Shown piece after piece: positions 44,035 through 48,365 of a DNA stretch of 48,365 nucleotides. Made by a program: the position numbers and the translations under genes. The stretch is from positions 1 to 48,365 of the forward strand of contig JANWJQ010000108.1 in assembly GCA_025451875.1 (NCBI GenBank), in the 5' to 3' direction. Within the stretch, counting starts at the first letter, position 1. The number at the start of each line of letters is the position of its first letter. The notes beneath the pieces are model-generated. The model made no database searches, was not told where the DNA came from, and worked only from the letters and a program-made list of their open reading frames with translations. The stretch is from Rhizomicrobium sp. (GTDB lineage Bacteria > Pseudomonadota > Alphaproteobacteria > Micropepsales > Micropepsaceae).

Positions 44035-47000
44035 ATGGCGTTCGATAGAGCATCGCGTATCGCATGGATGAAGAAGCAGGCGCGCGAGCGCATCCTGCTG
44101 CTCGATGGGTCCTGGGGCGTGATGATCCAGGGCTATGGCCTGACCGAAGCCGATTTCCGCGGTGAGCGTTTCGGCAATCATCCGAGCGACCTGAAAGGCA
44201 ACAACGACCTTCTCACGCTGACCAAGCCGGAGATCATCCAGGATATCTGCCGCCAATATCTCGAAGCCGGCGCGGATTTCCTGGAGACCAACACCTTCAA
44301 TTCCATCTCGATGTCGCAGGGCGATTATGGCCTCGAGCATCTGGTGCCGGAATTGAACGAAGCCGGTGCGCGGCTGGCGCGCGAAATCTGCGATCGGATG
44401 AGCACATCCTCGCGCCCGCGCCTTGTCGCCGGCGTGCTCGGCCCGGCCAATCGCACCGCGTCCATCTCGCCGGACGTGAACGATCCGGCGTTCCGCAATG
44501 TGACCTTCGACGAATTGCGCAGCACCTATGCCGATGCCACGCGTGGGCTGATGAAGGGCGGCGCGGACGTCATCATGGTCGAAACCATTTTCGACACGCT
44601 GAACGCCAAGGCCGCGATCTACGCCATCGAACAGGTGTTCGAGGAGATGGGCGAGCGCCTGCCGGTGTGGATTTCCGGCACGATCACCGATCTGTCGGGC
44701 CGCACGCTCACCGGCCAGACGCCGGAAGCCTTCTGGCATTCCATGCGCCACGCCCAGCCATTCGCCATCGGTTTGAATTGCGCGCTGGGCGCCAAAGAAC
44801 TGCGTCCCTATGTGGACGAGCTGAATCAGGTTGCCGACACGCTGGTCAGCGCGCATCCCAACGCTGGCCTGCCCAACGAATTCGGCGGCTATGACGAAAC
44901 GCCGGAGATGATGGCGGCGATGATCGGCGAGTTCGCGCAAAGCGGCCTCGTCAACATCGTCGGCGGCTGTTGCGGCACGACGCCCGCGCATATCAAGGCG
45001 TTCGGCGAAGCGGTGAAAGGCGTGAAGCCGCGCGTCATTCCCGAGAAGCCGCGTTACATGCGCCTCTCCGGCCTTGAGCCGTTCACACTGACGCCCGACA
45101 TCAATTTCGTGAATGTCGGCGAGCGCACCAACATCACCGGCTCCGCCAAGTTCCGCAAACTCATCGCCGCCAACGATTACGAAGGCGCGCTGACGGTGGC
45201 GCGCGACCAGGTGGCGAACGGCGCGCAGATCATCGACGTGAACGTGGACGAAGGCCTGCTCGATTCCGAAGCGGCGATGCGCCGCTTCCTCAACATGGCA
45301 GCGGGCGAGCCGGACATCGCGCGCGTGCCGGTGATGATCGACTCGTCCAAATGGAGCGTGATCGAGAGCGGCCTCAAATGCGTGCAGGGCAAGCCGATCG
45401 TCAATTCCATCTCGCTGAAGGAAGGCGAGGAGCGTTTCGTCCATTACGCCCGCGAAGTCATGCGCTATGGCGCCGCCGTCGTCGTGATGGCGTTCGACGA
45501 GCAGGGGCAGGCCGATACGCTGGAACGCAAGGTGGAGATCTGCCGCCGCGCCTATGACGTGCTGGTCAACAAGGTGGGCTTCCCGCCGGAAGACATCATC
45601 TTCGATCCCAACATCTTCGCGGTGGCCACCGGCATCGAGGAACATAACGACTATGGCCGCGCTTTCATCGAGGCGGCGAAAATCATCCGCGAGGAAATGC
45701 CGCTGGCGCATATCTCCGGCGGCGTGTCGAACTTCTCGTTCTCGTTCCGCGGCAACGACACCGTGCGCGAAGCGATGCACTCCATCTTCCTGTTCCACGC
45801 CATCAAGGCGGGCATGGACATGGGCATCGTCAACGCCGGCCAGCTCACCGTCTATCAGGACATTCCGACGCCGCTGCGCGAATCCATCGAGGACGTGCTC
45901 TTCAACCGCACGCCCAACGCGACCGAACACCTGCTCACCATGGCGCAGACCTATAAGGGCGGTGCGGCGGTGGCGCAGGTGGAAGACGCCGCATGGCGTT
46001 CGCTGCCGGTGCAGGAACGGCTGACGCACGCGCTGGTTCACGGCATCGATAGTTTCGTGGTGGAAGACACCGAGGCCGCGCGCCTGGACGCGGACAAGCC
46101 GCTCGATGTGATCGAAGGCCCGCTGATGGTGGGCATGAACGTCGTCGGCGATCTGTTCGGCTCGGGCAAGATGTTCCTGCCGCAAGTGGTGAAATCGGCG
46201 CGCGTGATGAAGAAGGCCGTCGCGCATCTGCTGCCTTACATGGAAGCGGAGAAGGCGAAGAACCAGAGCAAGGAAGTCGCCGGCAAGATCGTCATGGCCA
46301 CGGTGAAGGGCGATGTCCACGACATCGGCAAGAACATCGTGGGCGTGGTGCTGCAATGCAACGGCTATGAGGTGATCGACCTTGGCGTGATGACGCCGGC
46401 GCAGAAGATCCTCGACACGGCGATCGCCACGGGCGCGAACATCATTGGCCTCTCCGGCCTCATCACCCCCTCGCTGGACGAGATGGTGCATGTCGCCAAC
46501 GAGATGGAGCGGCAGGGTTTCGACATTCCGCTGCTCATCGGCGGCGCCACCACCTCCAAGGTGCATACCGCCGTCAAGATCAATCCGCGCTACAAGCGCG
46601 GGCAGACGGTCTATGTCACCGACGCCTCGCGGGCCGTGGGTGTGGTGTCGGCGCTTCTCAGCAAAACGCAGAACGCCGAATTCGTCGCCAGGACGCGCAA
46701 GGAATATGAAGAGATCGCGGCGCGCCATTCCGCCGCCCGCGCGCCCGGCCGCCGCCTCACCCTCGAGCAGGCGCGCGCCAACAAGGAAAAATTCGACTGG
46801 GACAATTACGAGCCGCCGGTGCCAAAATATTTCGGCACGCGCCAATACGGGCCTTACGATCTGGGCGAACTCGTCCCCTATATCGACTGGACGCCGTTCT
46901 TCCAGACCTGGGAGCTGGTCGGTCAATATCCCAGCATCTTCGAAGACGACAAGGTCGGCGAGGCTTCGCGCAATCTCTTCAAGGATGCGCAGGAGATGCT

Positions 47001-47748
47001 GAAGAAGATCGTGGACGGCAAATGGCTCACCGCCAAAGCCGTCGTCGGCTTCTGGCCCGCCAATGCCGATGGCGACGACATCGTCGTCTATGGCGACAAG
47101 GCCCGCAAATTTCCGATCCACCGGCTGCACACCATCCGCCAGCAGATGAACCGCGAAAGCAACAAGCCCAATCAGGCGCTGGCCGATTTCATCGCGCCCA
47201 TCGGCAAGGGCGAGGATTTCATCGGCGGCTTCGCGGTCACTTCCGGCCACGGCGAAGACGAACACATCAAGCGCTTCGAGGCGGAGAAGGACGATTACTC
47301 CGCCATCCTGTTGCGCGCGCTGGCCGACCGTCTCGCCGAAGCCTTCGCCGAGCACATGCATGAGCGCGTGCGCCGTGAATTCTGGGGTTATTCGCCGAAT
47401 GAGAACTACAGCAACGCTGATCTTATCAAGGAAGAATATCGCGGCATCCGCCCCGCGCCGGGATACCCCGCGCAGCCGGACCACACCGAGAAGGGCACGC
47501 TCTTTACGCTGCTCGATGCGGAAGCCAAGGCCGGCATCAAGCTGACCGAAAGCTACGCAATGTGGCCGGGCTCTGCGGTGAGCGGGTTCTATTTCTCGCA
47601 TCCCGCTAGCCGCTATTTCGGCACCGGCAAGATCGAGCGCGATCAGGTCCAGGACTATGCGCGCCGCAAAGGCTGGGACATGGCGACAGCCGAACGCTGG
47701 CTGGGCCCGATCCTGAATTACGACCCGCACGCGAAAGACGCGGCGTAA
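44035..47748 (+). CDS. metH: Cobalamin-dependent methionine synthase
   Basis: The 1237-residue enzyme has all four MetH modules, close to the E. coli length. The homocysteine domain (about 1-330) keeps the zinc ligands in GLNCALGA and GGCCGTTP. The folate domain begins near [20 protein letters not shown]. The cobalamin domain (about 650-880) has [21 protein letters not shown] with the cobalt-ligating His. The SAM-binding activation domain (about 900-1237) includes [24 protein letters not shown]. It methylates homocysteine using the product of MetF. A long antisense open frame is a composition effect. AGAGAGAG serves as ribosome site. Confidence 0.98.
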   Translation: MAFDRASRIAWMKKQARERILLLDGSWGVMIQGYGLTEADFRGERFGNHPSDLKGNNDLLTLTKPEIIQDICRQYLEAGADFLETNTFNSISMSQGDYGLEHLVPELNEAGARLAREICDRMSTSSRPRLVAGVLGPANRTASISPDVNDPAFRNVTFDELRSTYADATRGLMKGGADVIMVETIFDTLNAKAAIYAIEQVFEEMGERLPVWISGTITDLSGRTLTGQTPEAFWHSMRHAQPFAIGLNCALGAKELRPYVDELNQVADTLVSAHPNAGLPNEFGGYDETPEMMAAMIGEFAQSGLVNIVGGCCGTTPAHIKAFGEAVKGVKPRVIPEKPRYMRLSGLEPFTLTPDINFVNVGERTNITGSAKFRKLIAANDYEGALTVARDQVANGAQIIDVNVDEGLLDSEAAMRRFLNMAAGEPDIARVPVMIDSSKWSVIESGLKCVQGKPIVNSISLKEGEERFVHYAREVMRYGAAVVVMAFDEQGQADTLERKVEICRRAYDVLVNKVGFPPEDIIFDPNIFAVATGIEEHNDYGRAFIEAAKIIREEMPLAHISGGVSNFSFSFRGNDTVREAMHSIFLFHAIKAGMDMGIVNAGQLTVYQDIPTPLRESIEDVLFNRTPNATEHLLTMAQTYKGGAAVAQVEDAAWRSLPVQERLTHALVHGIDSFVVEDTEAARLDADKPLDVIEGPLMVGMNVVGDLFGSGKMFLPQVVKSARVMKKAVAHLLPYMEAEKAKNQSKEVAGKIVMATVKGDVHDIGKNIVGVVLQCNGYEVIDLGVMTPAQKILDTAIATGANIIGLSGLITPSLDEMVHVANEMERQGFDIPLLIGGATTSKVHTAVKINPRYKRGQTVYVTDASRAVGVVSALLSKTQNAEFVARTRKEYEEIAARHSAARAPGRRLTLEQARANKEKFDWDNYEPPVPKYFGTRQYGPYDLGELVPYIDWTPFFQTWELVGQYPSIFEDDKVGEASRNLFKDAQEMLKKIVDGKWLTAKAVVGFWPANADGDDIVVYGDKARKFPIHRLHTIRQQMNRESNKPNQALADFIAPIGKGEDFIGGFAVTSGHGEDEHIKRFEAEKDDYSAILLRALADRLAEAFAEHMHERVRREFWGYSPNENYSNADLIKEEYRGIRPAPGYPAQPDHTEKGTLFTLLDAEAKAGIKLTESYAMWPGSAVSGFYFSHPASRYFGTGKIERDQVQDYARRKGWDMATAERWLGPILNYDPHAKDAA

Positions 47749-47803
47749 CCTACAAAGTATTGAGCATCCCGAATTCCTCGGCTAGTCTTGGCGTGGGGGT
47801 GGG

Positions 47804-48365
47804 ATGTCTCGATATATATTTATCGGGCTGGTTTGGCTTGCGGCTTTGTCAGCCGCTTCTGCAGCCGGATACGATGATTACAGCCAAGGTCTTGCTGCGA
47901 GAAATCGTGGTGATGTGAAGCTGGCGATCGCCAAGTTCACGGCCGCATTGAACGCGGGCGACCTCAATCCGGAACTGGTGCCCGTTGCCCATGTAAATCG
48001 GGGCAGAGCGCTCCTCTACAATGGCGCGTGCGCGGATGCGGCGGATGATTTCACAGCGGTATTGAAGCTGAAGCCGAACGATATGGAATCGCTCGGATGG
48101 CGGTCGTCGGCTTATGTGTGTCTGCAGAAATTCGATCAGGCGATTGCTGACGAAAATCTTGTCATGGCCGCGCAACCCGGCGCCCCCGCATTTCGGCGGC
48201 GCGGACAAATATTCTGGCTGAAGGGCGATTTCGCTGCCGCAGCGAGCGACTTTGAACAGGCCACAAAGCTCGATCCCAAATACACCTATGGCTGGCTCTG
48301 GCTGGACGTCGTGCGCGTGCGGGCAGGTGCCGCCGATCCGTCGCAGATGCGGCACGATCTGCAAA
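47804..48365 (+). CDS. Secreted TPR protein (3' truncated by the window)
   Basis: The ATG at 47804 follows GGGGGTGGG. The readable 187 codons begin with a signal peptide (MSRYIFIGLVWLAALSAASA|AG). TPR-like repeats follow: YSQGLAARNRGDVKLAIAKF, AHVNRGRALLYNGACADAADDF, VLKLKPNDMESLGWRSSAYV and FRRRGQIFWLKGDFAAAASD. The frame is still open at the last base. It is a likely periplasmic protein-interaction scaffold of unknown partner. It follows metH by 55 bp. Confidence 0.82.
   Translation, partial: MSRYIFIGLVWLAALSAASAAGYDDYSQGLAARNRGDVKLAIAKFTAALNAGDLNPELVPVAHVNRGRALLYNGACADAADDFTAVLKLKPNDMESLGWRSSAYVCLQKFDQAIADENLVMAAQPGAPAFRRRGQIFWLKGDFAAAASDFEQATKLDPKYTYGWLWLDVVRVRAGAADPSQMRHDLQ

Noticed and set aside
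43951-47730. A 1259-codon open frame antisense to metH, and similarly long antisense frames opposite the 31-33.6 kb helicase and the 0.2-2.2 kb secreted genes
   Set aside because: The sense strand encodes clearly recognisable proteins. GC-rich codon bias leaves few stops in one antisense frame. The antisense translations are Arg/His-rich with no domain motifs.

Overview
The window reads as a GC-rich alphaproteobacterial chromosome. The lineage is inferred from gene content: a class I lysyl-tRNA synthetase, a long two-half dCTP deaminase, HWE/HisKA_2-type kinase signalling, a GGAAC-N17-CGTT element resembling an EcfG (general stress) promoter, an NsrR/FdxA pair, and an ArsR-methyltransferase fusion next to metF and metH. 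I cannot name a genus. Genes are dense, and many neighbours overlap by 4 bp (ATGA or GTGA).

Layout. 1-2.2 kb: the tail of one gene and three small secreted proteins of unknown function. 2.2-8.0 kb: a PAS-PAS HWE-type histidine kinase and a stand-alone receiver protein, then a DNA end-joining module. That module is ligD, here split into a phosphoesterase ORF and a ligase-polymerase ORF, followed by a convergent ku. 8.1-9.5 kb: a collapsed genomic island at a tRNA-Gly(GCC) gene, with 45-bp direct repeats, half an integrase and the first 67 codons of hsdM, joined tail to tail. 9.6-11.8 kb: a DUF3298/LprI-like secreted protein, a prolyl-tRNA editing deacylase and a GNAT acetyltransferase. 11.8-17.5 kb: a long + strand run with cnoX, a LON-substrate-binding protein, a Trm112-like protein, a DUF971 protein, a KirBac-type channel with a rewritten selectivity filter, leuD, an enoyl-CoA hydratase-like protein and leuB. 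17.6-19 kb: nsrR, a palindromic operator region, fdxA and a membrane protein. 19-24.6 kb: a TetR-quinone reductase-PhyH operon, a flavin monooxygenase, twin hotdog thioesterases and DoxX.

24.6-31 kb: pyrD, an S24 repressor, a TPR protein, lysK and a hybrid kinase whose receiver and Hpt domains have lost their phospho-acceptor residues. 31-35 kb: a DinG/XPD-like Fe-S helicase and dcd, then a 434-bp gap with a strong intrinsic terminator. 35.4-38.7 kb: an outer-membrane barrel protein, a small secreted protein and ettA. 38.7-41.8 kb: mlaA with three mlaC paralogues, a lipid-trafficking cluster without the MlaFEDB transporter. 42-47.7 kb: a methionine operon with an ArsR-methyltransferase regulator, metF and metH, and a REP-like palindromic element between metF and metH. 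The window ends inside a secreted TPR protein.

The most interesting observation is the ligD split. The phosphoesterase frame contains A9 with a perfectly phased A AAA AAG heptamer, the type used by dnaX. A -1 shift there enters the ligase-polymerase frame directly, so the locus may produce both a free phosphoesterase and a full-length LigD by recoding. A one-base mutation or an assembly error in the homopolymer is the main competing explanation. All functional calls rest on motif reading without database searches.
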